From positions 1-5,121 of the forward strand of contig DATFCC010000204.1 in the NCBI GenBank assembly GCA_035253505.1: DNA of 5,121 nucleotides, given 5' to 3'. The position numbers were made by a program, and so were the translations under genes. Of this stretch, positions 1-5,121 are shown one piece after another. How positions within the stretch are numbered: the first letter of the stretch is position 1; the number at the start of each line of letters is the position of its first letter. Below the pieces are notes generated by a model. That model was not told the DNA's origin, did no database searches, and saw only the letters and a list, made by a program, of their open reading frames with translations. The DNA comes from AWTP1-13 sp035253505. GTDB taxonomy: Bacteria > Pseudomonadota > Alphaproteobacteria > Rhizobiales > Hyphomicrobiaceae.

Positions 1-1869
1 GCCATGTGGCACGGCGAGTTCATGCTGCTGCCCCTGATCAACCTGCCCGGCCGCCGGACCGATGCCATGGTTGCGCGGCACGCCGATGCGGAATTCCTCG
101 GCGTCGCCCTTCGGCGCTTCGACATGGACCTCATCCGCGGCGCCGGCGCCGCCGGCCGCGAGAAGGACCACGGCGGCAGCCACGCCTTCCGTGCGGCAAT
201 CCAGGCCCTGCGCGATGGCCATGGCGTCGCCATGACTGCGGATATCCCGGGCGCCCAGGCGCGCCGCGCCGGCCTCGGCATCGTCATGCTGGCGCGGCAA
301 TCGGGCAAACCGATCCTGCCGGTCGCCATTGCTACCAACCGCTACGTGGCTCTGAACACCTGGAGCCGCATGAAGATCAACCTGCCTTACTCGCACATCG
401 GCTTTGCCGTGGGCCCGCTCGTCACGGTCTCGCGCGAGGCCACGGCGCCCGACATGGAGCGCCATCGCCGGGAGGTCGAAGACTCCCTCAACCTGGCAAC
501 CGAGCTGGCGTACGCCCGCGCCGGCGCGGATGCCATGCAGGCGGCGCCGGGCATCGCCGGCGCGCGCGCTCGCAAGCCGGGGCTGTGGCTGAGGTCTTAC
601 CGCAAGGCGACCAGCCTCGCCCGCCCGGTGGCGCCGGTGCTGCTCAGCCTGCGCGCGCGCCGCGGCAAGGAGGAGCCCTCCCGCCGCAATGAGCGGCTCG
701 GACAACCGAGCGTCAAGCGGCCACCCGGCCGCCTCGCCTGGTTCCATGCCGCCAGCGTGGGCGAAACCAACGCCATACTCCCGCTGATGGCGGCGATCGC
801 CAAGGAGCGCCCTGCGCTGTCGTTCCTGCTGACGACCGGCACCGTCACGTCCGCGAAGCTGGCCGCCCAGCGCATCGGCCCGCGCACGGTTCATCAGTAT
901 GTGCCGCTGGACGCACCGGAGTACGTGGCGGGCTTCCTCGATCACTGGCGGCCGGACCTCGCCGTCTTCACGGAATCGGAGATCTGGCCGAACCTCATCC
1001 TGGAAAGTGCCAGGCGCGCTATTCCCCTCGTGCTCGTCAATGCGCGCATGACCAGGGGATCGTTCCGCCGCTGGCGCCGCAATCCCGGGTTCGCCCATCC
1101 CCTGTTCAGCCGATTCGACCTCGTGCTCGCGCAGAACCAGGACCTGGCGCGCCGGTTCAACACGCTGGGCGCGCCCAAGGCGATCGCAACCGGCAACCTC
1201 AAGGTCGACGCCCCTCCTCCGGTGATCGATGGCACGGAGCTCGACAAGCTGCGGCCCGCCTTGCAGGGGCGTCCCGTGCTGATCGCGGCCTCCACGCACG
1301 ACGGCGAGGAAGCGATTGTCGCCGACGCCCATCGCCAGCTCCTGTCCGACTTCCCCGAGCTGTGCATGATCGTGGCGCCGCGGCATCCGCAGCGCGGCGA
1401 TGCCGTGGCGCAGATGCTGGAAGCGCGGGGCCTGCGCGTTGCTCAACGCACCCGCGGAATCCTGCCGGATCGCCGCAGCCATGCCTACGTGGTGGACACG
1501 ATCGGCGAGCTCGGCATGCTCTACAAGCTCGCGCCGGTGGCGTTCATCGGCGGTTCCCTGGTGGATCGCGGCGGGCACAACCCGATCGAGGCGATGCAGC
1601 TCGGTGCCGTCGTGCTGGTGGGGCCGCACTGGCAGAATTTCTCCGATGCCTATGGGGCGCTGATCAAGAACAACGGCGCCATCGTGGTGAAGTCGGCGGG
1701 CGACCTGGCGGTCGCCGCCCGCAACCTGCTCTCCCACGGGGCGGAGCTGGCGGGCATGCGTGCCCGCGCGGAGACGGCGCTCGCAGCGATTTCCGGAGCT
1801 TTGCCGCGCACGATGGAGGCATTGCTGCCTTATCTGCCAGGCGAAGAAGGCCTGGCGCGTGCGTCTTGA
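1..1869 (+). CDS. waaA: DUF374 acyltransferase-like domain fused to 3-deoxy-D-manno-octulosonic acid (Kdo) transferase; 5'-partial
   Basis: The frame is open at the left edge, so the true start lies upstream. Residues are numbered from the Met codon at base 4. Residues 1-177 match the later part of a DUF374/lysophospholipid-acyltransferase-like protein: WHGE (2-5), RHADAE (25-30), IRG (44-46), MTADIPG (77-83), AGLGIVMLAR (89-98). The family normally has a few dozen residues before WHG, here cut off. No HX4D acyltransferase motif is visible. After a linker rich in Ala, Gly and Arg (about 178-193), residues about 194-621 form a full-length WaaA/KdtA: RRGKE (219-223), ERLG (230-233), HAASVGE with the expected catalytic Glu254, TESEIWPN (323-330), NARMT (346-350), GNLK (397-400), APRHPQR (458-464), GGHNPIEA (523-530), GPHWQNFSD (540-548). 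Known role of the family: transfer of Kdo from CMP-Kdo to lipid IVA at the inner membrane. No stop codon separates the domains, and the internal Met178 has no ribosome site. The stop overlaps the start of lpxK. The WaaA assignment is very secure; the acyltransferase activity is not. Confidence 0.95.
   Translation, partial: AMWHGEFMLLPLINLPGRRTDAMVARHADAEFLGVALRRFDMDLIRGAGAAGREKDHGGSHAFRAAIQALRDGHGVAMTADIPGAQARRAGLGIVMLARQSGKPILPVAIATNRYVALNTWSRMKINLPYSHIGFAVGPLVTVSREATAPDMERHRREVEDSLNLATELAYARAGADAMQAAPGIAGARARKPGLWLRSYRKATSLARPVAPVLLSLRARRGKEEPSRRNERLGQPSVKRPPGRLAWFHAASVGETNAILPLMAAIAKERPALSFLLTTGTVTSAKLAAQRIGPRTVHQYVPLDAPEYVAGFLDHWRPDLAVFTESEIWPNLILESARRAIPLVLVNARMTRGSFRRWRRNPGFAHPLFSRFDLVLAQNQDLARRFNTLGAPKAIATGNLKVDAPPPVIDGTELDKLRPALQGRPVLIAASTHDGEEAIVADAHRQLLSDFPELCMIVAPRHPQRGDAVAQMLEARGLRVAQRTRGILPDRRSHAYVVDTIGELGMLYKLAPVAFIGGSLVDRGGHNPIEAMQLGAVVLVGPHWQNFSDAYGALIKNNGAIVVKSAGDLAVAARNLLSHGAELAGMRARAETALAAISGALPRTMEALLPYLPGEEGLARAS
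1843..1850 (+). promoter_or_regulatory. Ribosome binding site for lpxK
   Basis: The purine run GAAGAAGG lies 8 bases before the GTG at 1859, inside the last codons of waaA. It decides the lpxK start: the GTG gives a protein beginning at the conserved N-terminal region (WWY, then LAALYG), while the in-frame ATG at 1760 would add 33 residues buried in waaA. Confidence 0.65.
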
Positions 1870-2899
1870 CGAGCCGTCCTGGTGGTATGACCGCGAGCCG
1901 CGCCGCATCGCAGCCGTCCTGCAGCCGCTGGCGGCTCTTTACGGCCGGGTCGCTTCGGCACGCTACTTTGCCGCCGCGCCCTACCGCTCGCGGCTGCCGG
2001 TTATCTGTGTGGGCAATTTCACGGCAGGCGGCACGGGTAAGACCCCCCTGGTCCTCCACCTGTGCCGGCACCTGAAGCAGGTTGGGCACGAGCCGATTGC
2101 CCTCACCCGCGGCTATGGCGGCCGCCTGTCCGGGCCGTACTGGGTGGACACGGAACGCGATATGGCGCGCGACGTCGGCGACGAGACTCTGCTGCTCGCC
2201 GAGACCGCGCTGACCGTTCTTGCCCGTGACCGCCGCGCCGGTGCGCGCGCAATCGAGATAGGGCCGCATCCGGCAACGGTCATCCTCATGGACGACGGCC
2301 TGCAGAACCCGTCGCTGGCCAAAGACCTGACGATCGCCGTCGTCGACGGTGCACGCGGCGTCGGTAACGGCCTGGTCGTTCCGGCCGGACCTTTGCGTGC
2401 CGCGCTCGACTTCCAGCTCAACATGACGGATGTCGTCGTCGTCAATGAGAGCGCAGCCGCCGACACGCCGGGCCGAGTTGCAGAGTGGTTCCGCCACCGT
2501 TTCGCCGGACCCGTGCTGCGCGCGCGCGTAGAGCCAGACGAGGCGGTGGAGTGGCTGGTCGGAGCGCGTGTCGTCGCCTGGGCCGGCATAGGCGCGCCGC
2601 AACGCTTCTTCGCAACGCTCCGAGCGCAAGGCGCCGACGTTGCCGAGGCGATAGCTTTTCGCGATCACCAGCAGCTCGATCCAGGCGATGCACGCCGCCT
2701 CCTGGGCGCCGCGCAGCGGCATGCCGCCACCCTGGTGACGACGCGCAAGGACGCCGTGCGGCTGCGCGGCACGGAGGGGGCGCTGGGAGAGCTCGCGCGC
2801 AGCTCGCGGGCGCTCCGCATCCGGCTCACGCTCATTGATGCCGACGCGGAGCGCCTTCAGTCGCTTCTTGCCACGGCGCTACAGTCGCGGCGCGGCTGA
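1859..2899 (+). CDS. lpxK: Tetraacyldisaccharide 4'-kinase LpxK
   Basis: LpxK uses ATP to phosphorylate the 4' position of the lipid A precursor disaccharide 1-phosphate, giving lipid IVA, at the cytoplasmic face of the inner membrane. From the GTG start the protein has 346 residues, normal for the family. Visible in order: an N-terminal membrane-associating stretch with LAALYG (24-29); VICVGNFTAGGTGKTP (48-63), which holds the P-loop; LTRGYGG (82-88); VGDE (106-109), containing the Asp proposed as catalytic in the family; MDDGLQN (144-150), the Walker B-like motif; PAGPLR (175-180); FRDHQQ (267-272) with the conserved His270; TTRKDAVRL (294-302). Walker B reads DDGLQN where the enterobacterial form is DDGFQH; I recall this as common in alphaproteobacteria. 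The gene overlaps the end of waaA by 11 bases in another frame, implying one transcript and probable translational coupling. Its stop directly abuts the stop of the convergent peptidase gene. Confidence 0.96.
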   Translation: MRLDEPSWWYDREPRRIAAVLQPLAALYGRVASARYFAAAPYRSRLPVICVGNFTAGGTGKTPLVLHLCRHLKQVGHEPIALTRGYGGRLSGPYWVDTERDMARDVGDETLLLAETALTVLARDRRAGARAIEIGPHPATVILMDDGLQNPSLAKDLTIAVVDGARGVGNGLVVPAGPLRAALDFQLNMTDVVVVNESAAADTPGRVAEWFRHRFAGPVLRARVEPDEAVEWLVGARVVAWAGIGAPQRFFATLRAQGADVAEAIAFRDHQQLDPGDARRLLGAAQRHAATLVTTRKDAVRLRGTEGALGELARSSRALRIRLTLIDADAERLQSLLATALQSRRG

Positions 2900-2935
2900 T
2901 CAGTGCGTGGCCGTTCCCGCCCGGTTCCAGCCGCG
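2891..2935. repeat. Inverted repeat across the convergent lpxK/peptidase stop codons
   Basis: CGCGGCTG (2891-2898) is an exact reverse complement of CAGCCGCG (2928-2935), with a 29-base loop. The arms lie in the last codons of lpxK and of the opposing peptidase gene. No T-run follows on either strand, so it is not a typical intrinsic terminator. It could weakly help end transcription in both directions, or be chance pairing in GC-rich DNA. Confidence 0.25.
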
Positions 2936-4093
2936 ACCGCCCTCGCCATAGATCTCGAAGCCCGTGTCGGTGACGGCGACCGTGTCCTCGAGCTTGATGA
3001 AGCCGCGCTTGGGATGCTGCAGGGTGGTTTCCACCGAGATCACCATGCCGCTCTCCAGGGGCAGCTCCGCGTCGTAGGGGTCGTAGCCCATCGATCCGCC
3101 GGGGGCCAGGCGGGGCGCCTCATGGCTCACCAGACCCATGCCGTGCGCCAGGAAGTGCATGTGGTTGTGGTTCTTGGACTTGCGCACCAAGGGTTCCGCC
3201 GTACCGTAGATCACGGAGCCGAGGGCGCCCGGCTTGATGGGCTTCATGGCGGCCCGTTGGATCATCTCAATCTCGCCCAGCAGGTCCTCCAGCTCCGCGT
3301 CCGGCTCGCCCACGATCGCCATCCGGCAGAGGTCGCCGATGTAGCCGTGATAGTTGGCGCCCGAGTCGAGCGACATGATATCGCCCTTGGCCAGCTTGTA
3401 GTCCGAGGGTGCGCGGTTGAGGCTCGTGCCCGTCGTCAGCAGACAGTATTCGAAGGTCAAGCCGCGGTTGACCTCCTCGCGCCTCAGCGTCTCGAACAGC
3501 TCGTGCTTGCTCATGCCGGGTCCGGCCTTGGCCATTGTCGCCGCCATGGAATCCACCACGAGCTCGGAAGACTTGCGCAGCACGTCGAGCTCGTCGGCAC
3601 GCTTGATGGCCCGCAGCCGTTCCAGTACGAACAGCGCGTCTTTCATCTCGCTGTCGGGCAGCCCGGCCTTCAGCGCGCCGGCGGCGTCCGCGGGGAGGAA
3701 CGCCATTTCGACGCCGATGCGCTTGGCCTTGACGCCGGACTTGCGCAGATAGTCTGCGGTCTTCTGCATCGCGTCGACGGAGCCGGAAGCGTTGGTGTGG
3801 CCCTCCGGCGTCCAGAATGGATTGACCTCCTTCTGGTGTGTCTCGAGCCGGTGACCGAAGTAGGCAGCCTTGCCGGGTGCACCCTTAGGATAGGCGAGCA
3901 CGGGGAGATAGCGGCTGGTGCCCATGGCATCCATGTAGTCGAAGAAGATCGAGCGGTGCCCGCCGAGCAGGTATTGGACGTTGTGCTTGGAGGTTGCCAC
4001 CAGCACGTCGATGCCCGCCTTCTCCATCAGGTCGTCCAAGCGCTTGGTCTCGAACGGGATGGACGGCGCGGCTTTGCCTGGCTTGTCGAGCAT
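2900..4093 (-). CDS. M24-family metallopeptidase (Xaa-Pro peptidase/creatinase-like)
   Basis: The protein has 397 residues with the two-part layout of the aminopeptidase P/prolidase/creatinase group: an N-terminal creatinase-like domain (about 14-160) and a C-terminal pita-bread catalytic domain (about 165-390). All five metal ligands are present: Asp243 (SLDSG), Asp254 (YIGD), His317 (LAHGMG), Glu355 (ISVE) and Glu369 (KLED). The second active-site His is His324 (VSHE). A His-rich stretch (NHNHMH, 308-313) precedes the metal-binding His. A dinuclear-metal hydrolase is therefore expected, cytosolic since no signal peptide is visible. M24 members cleave X-Pro peptides, creatine, ectoine derivatives and other substrates, so the substrate cannot be named. 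The ATG at 4093 was chosen because GGAGGA lies 9 bases upstream. An in-frame ATG at 4219 would add 42 residues with no recognisable M24 sequence. It is transcribed toward lpxK and away from the dehydrogenase gene at 4341. Confidence 0.93.
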   Translation of the reverse strand: MLDKPGKAAPSIPFETKRLDDLMEKAGIDVLVATSKHNVQYLLGGHRSIFFDYMDAMGTSRYLPVLAYPKGAPGKAAYFGHRLETHQKEVNPFWTPEGHTNASGSVDAMQKTADYLRKSGVKAKRIGVEMAFLPADAAGALKAGLPDSEMKDALFVLERLRAIKRADELDVLRKSSELVVDSMAATMAKAGPGMSKHELFETLRREEVNRGLTFEYCLLTTGTSLNRAPSDYKLAKGDIMSLDSGANYHGYIGDLCRMAIVGEPDAELEDLLGEIEMIQRAAMKPIKPGALGSVIYGTAEPLVRKSKNHNHMHFLAHGMGLVSHEAPRLAPGGSMGYDPYDAELPLESGMVISVETTLQHPKRGFIKLEDTVAVTDTGFEIYGEGGRGWNRAGTATH

Positions 4094-4102
4094 GGGTGTC
4101 GA

Positions 4103-4108
4103 TCCTCC
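4103..4108 (-). promoter_or_regulatory. Ribosome binding site for the M24 peptidase gene
   Basis: On the minus strand this reads GGAGGA, a near-perfect Shine-Dalgarno sequence 9 bases before the ATG at 4093. It settles that start over the in-frame ATG at 4219. Confidence 0.8.
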
Positions 4109-4212
4109 GTGCTGTCGCTGCCCGGATTGCTTTCCGGCGGCAGAATGGCCCTCGACCGTGGGGATGATAGCCCCCTGCCGGCCCCATCGGAAGGCGGGAA
4201 CCGGCATGGCTG

Positions 4213-4238
4213 CCGCCACCCGCGCGAGGCGGGTGCGG
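4213..4238. repeat. GC-rich dyad in the divergent region, possible operator or hairpin
   Basis: CACCCGC (4217-4223) and GCGGGTG (4229-4235) form a perfect 7-bp inverted repeat around a 5-base centre. Allowing one bulged C at 4217, pairing extends to CCGC (4213-4216) with GCGG (4235-4238), giving a 10-bp stem. It ends immediately before the candidate -35 of the dehydrogenase promoter. No T-run follows, so a terminator is unlikely. A regulator-binding site is possible but unproven. Confidence 0.35.
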
Positions 4239-4267
4239 CTGGCGTCGGGCGCGGCCGCCTCTATGAT
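4239..4267 (+). promoter_or_regulatory. Candidate sigma-70 promoter for the dehydrogenase gene
   Basis: The -10 TATGAT (4262-4267) matches five of six consensus bases and stands out in very GC-rich surroundings. CTGGCG (4239-4244), at 17 bases spacing, is a weak -35 with three of six matches. Transcription would begin near 4274, leaving a leader of about 67 bases before the ATG at 4341. This is inferred from sequence only. Confidence 0.35.
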
Positions 4268-4283
4268 CGGGACGGGACATGCG

Positions 4284-4305
4284 CCTCACGTTGCAAGTCA
4301 TGAGG
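4284..4305. repeat. Short inverted repeat downstream of the candidate promoter
   Basis: CCTCA (4284-4288) mirrors TGAGG (4301-4305) across 12 bases that contain the palindrome TTGCAA (4291-4296). The site lies just after the predicted transcription start, a usual place for a repressor operator. The arms are short and the two palindromes are not exactly co-centred, so chance is possible. Confidence 0.22.
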
Positions 4306-4328
4306 TCGCCCCAGAGCGGCCGTCAGCC

Positions 4329-4334
4329 GGGAGA
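4329..4334 (+). promoter_or_regulatory. Ribosome binding site for the SDR gene
   Basis: GGGAGA lies 6 bases before the ATG at 4341. The frame is open far upstream with earlier Met codons, so this site, together with the conserved SDR N-terminus that follows directly, fixes the start. Confidence 0.6.
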
Positions 4335-4340
4335 AACGCC

Positions 4341-5090
4341 ATGCGTTTGCAGGACAAGGTTGCCATCGTCACGGGCGCGTCGTCGGGAATGGGTGCCGCC
4401 ACGGCGCGCCTGTTCGCCAGCGAGGGCGCCAAGGTGATCGTCGCCGATGTCCTCGAAGGCGAGGGCATCGAGGTTGCCCAGTCGATCAAGTCCAATCGCG
4501 GTGAGGCACGCTTCCAGCGCCTCGATGTGGCGAGCGAGGCCGATTGGGACGCGGCCGTCGCCGCGACGCTCGCCGCCTACGGCAAGATCGACATCCTTAT
4601 CAACAATGCCGGTGTCAGCGGCAGTGACCCGGACCGGCTCAGCCTCTCCACCTGGGACCGGCAGATGAGCATCAACGCCAAGGGTGTGTTCCTGGGCATG
4701 CGGGCCGTCATCCCGGTGATGCAGAAGGCCAAGCGCGGGTCGATCGTCAACACCTCGTCGATCTCCGGCGTGGCCGGCCAGAAGTTCGTGCACATGGGCT
4801 ACAACGCGGCCAAAGGTGCGGTGCGCACCATGACCAAGGCCGCCGCTGTGCAGTACGCGGTCGACGGGATTCGCGTGAACTCGGTGCATCCGGGGTTGTT
4901 GCCGGCCATGCGCACATCGATGCTCAGCGCCGACCCGAAAATCCGCCAGAGCATGCTGAAGGCCGTGCCCATGGGCCGCGAAGGCCGGGTGGAGGAGGTG
5001 GCAGCAGCCAACCTGTTCCTTGCCTCCGACGAGGCCTCCTACATCACCGGCATCGAGGTGCCGGTCGACGGCGGCTACCTGGCGATGTAA
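4341..5090 (+). CDS. Classical short-chain dehydrogenase/reductase (SDR), probably NAD-dependent
   Basis: The 249-residue protein is a standard-length classical SDR: one Rossmann domain, soluble, usually tetrameric, oxidising an alcohol or reducing a ketone with NAD(P). Visible motifs are the cofactor loop TGASSGMG (11-18); Asp36 at the end of the second beta strand (VIVAD), which in this family favours NAD over NADP; Asp62 (LDV); NNAG (88-91); structural Asn112 (SINAKG); Ser140 (NTSS) and YNAAK (154-158), completing the Asn-Ser-Tyr-Lys catalytic set; RVNSVHPG after the active site; and a C-terminal DGGY. Spacing from Ser140 to Tyr154 is 14 residues, one more than the common 13. The overall wording resembles the group annotated as cyclopentanol, carveol or hydroxysteroid dehydrogenases, but the substrate loop (PGLLPAMRTSM) does not let me name a substrate. 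It is divergent from the M24 peptidase gene and may share control with it. Confidence 0.93.
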   Translation: MRLQDKVAIVTGASSGMGAATARLFASEGAKVIVADVLEGEGIEVAQSIKSNRGEARFQRLDVASEADWDAAVAATLAAYGKIDILINNAGVSGSDPDRLSLSTWDRQMSINAKGVFLGMRAVIPVMQKAKRGSIVNTSSISGVAGQKFVHMGYNAAKGAVRTMTKAAAVQYAVDGIRVNSVHPGLLPAMRTSMLSADPKIRQSMLKAVPMGREGRVEEVAAANLFLASDEASYITGIEVPVDGGYLAM

Positions 5091-5121
5091 TGGGGCGATG
5101 TAATGGGGCGAAGTGAGGGGG
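5083..5121 (+). repeat. 13-bp tandem repeat spanning the SDR stop codon
   Basis: The unit CGATGTAATGGGG occurs twice without mismatch (5083-5095, 5096-5108). A third copy (5109-5121) matches at 10 of 13 positions and reaches the window edge. The first copy contains the final Met and stop codons of the SDR gene, so the duplication repeats the end of the gene into the downstream spacer. More copies may lie beyond the window. Slipped-strand duplication is the simplest explanation. Confidence 0.8.

Larger units (their letters stand above)
4094..4340. other. Divergent intergenic region between the peptidase and dehydrogenase genes
   Basis: These 247 bases separate two gene starts and should hold promoters for both strands. 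On the plus strand there is a candidate promoter (4239-4267). For the minus strand the best -10 I see is TATCAT (complement of 4164-4169), but no convincing -35 accompanies it. That -10 sits in a small dyad with GGGG (4160-4163) facing CCCC (4171-4174). A 5-bp hairpin, CCGGA (4122-4126) with TCCGG (4133-4137), lies in the presumed leader of the peptidase gene. Two further inverted repeats are listed separately. I see no coding sequence, RNA gene or riboswitch here. Confidence 0.6.

Noticed and set aside
1760..1858. Upstream ATG start for lpxK
   Set aside because: It would add 33 residues lying inside waaA. The GTG at 1859 has a well-placed ribosome site and gives the usual protein length.
535..1869. 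Independent waaA start at the internal ATG (Met178), which would make two genes
   Set aside because: No ribosome site precedes it, and the upstream DUF374 frame has no stop before it, so a fusion is the direct reading.
1664..2722. A 352-codon open frame on the minus strand opposite waaA/lpxK
   Set aside because: It is low in recognisable content and fully overlaps two well-supported genes, so it is an antisense shadow.
4094..4219. N-terminal extension of the M24 peptidase from the ATG at 4219
   Set aside because: The extra 42 residues show no family similarity, and a strong ribosome site precedes the ATG at 4093.
4213..4238. Intrinsic terminator
   Set aside because: The stem is strong, but no T-run follows on either strand and it lies between two divergent gene starts.
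2903..4303. A 466-codon open frame on the plus strand opposite the M24 gene
   Set aside because: Its translation is rich in His, Val, Arg and Gly with no family motifs, and it is the antisense shadow of a gene with all catalytic residues. Long antisense frames are expected at this GC content.
3981..4340. Long upstream extension of the SDR frame
   Set aside because: It runs antisense to the peptidase gene and its leader. The SDR fold begins right after the ATG at 4341, which has its own ribosome site.
5090..5116. Eight-residue ORF starting at the TAATG overlap after the SDR gene
   Set aside because: It is created by the tandem repeat, and nothing supports translation of so short a peptide.

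Overview
The window looks like ordinary chromosomal sequence from a high-GC, Gram-negative alphaproteobacterium. The evidence is strong G/C preference at third codon positions, two consecutive lipid A/LPS core genes, and an acyltransferase-like domain whose wording (TAD-x-P followed by AGLGIVMLAR) resembles the form I associate with Hyphomicrobiales and relatives. The genus cannot be fixed from the sequence. I see no phage, plasmid, insertion sequence, CRISPR, tRNA or rRNA signal.

Layout. Bases 1-1869 (+) hold the 3' part of one long gene. It encodes a DUF374 (lysophospholipid-acyltransferase-like) domain joined in frame to a complete Kdo transferase, WaaA/KdtA. Bases 1859-2899 (+) encode LpxK, the lipid A 4'-kinase, starting at a GTG inside the end of the waaA frame. 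Together they are the tail of a lipid A/inner-core operon whose promoter and first gene(s) lie left of the window. Bases 2900-4093 (-) encode an M24-family metallopeptidase (Xaa-Pro peptidase-like) with all five metal ligands. It converges on lpxK with no spacer: the two stop codons abut as TGATCA. Bases 4094-4340 are a divergent intergenic region with a plausible plus-strand promoter and two inverted repeats. Bases 4341-5090 (+) encode a classical short-chain dehydrogenase/reductase. A 13-bp tandem repeat runs across its stop codon to the window edge.

How the genes work together. LpxK phosphorylates the lipid A disaccharide to give lipid IVA, and WaaA then transfers Kdo from CMP-Kdo onto it, so the first two genes serve consecutive steps at the inner membrane. 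The DUF374 domain suggests a lipid-acylation-related role physically tied to WaaA, but this is inference. The peptidase and the dehydrogenase form a separate divergent pair; nothing in the sequence links them to LPS, and their substrates are unknown.

The most notable item is the DUF374-WaaA fusion. I found no convincing sign of an undescribed system.
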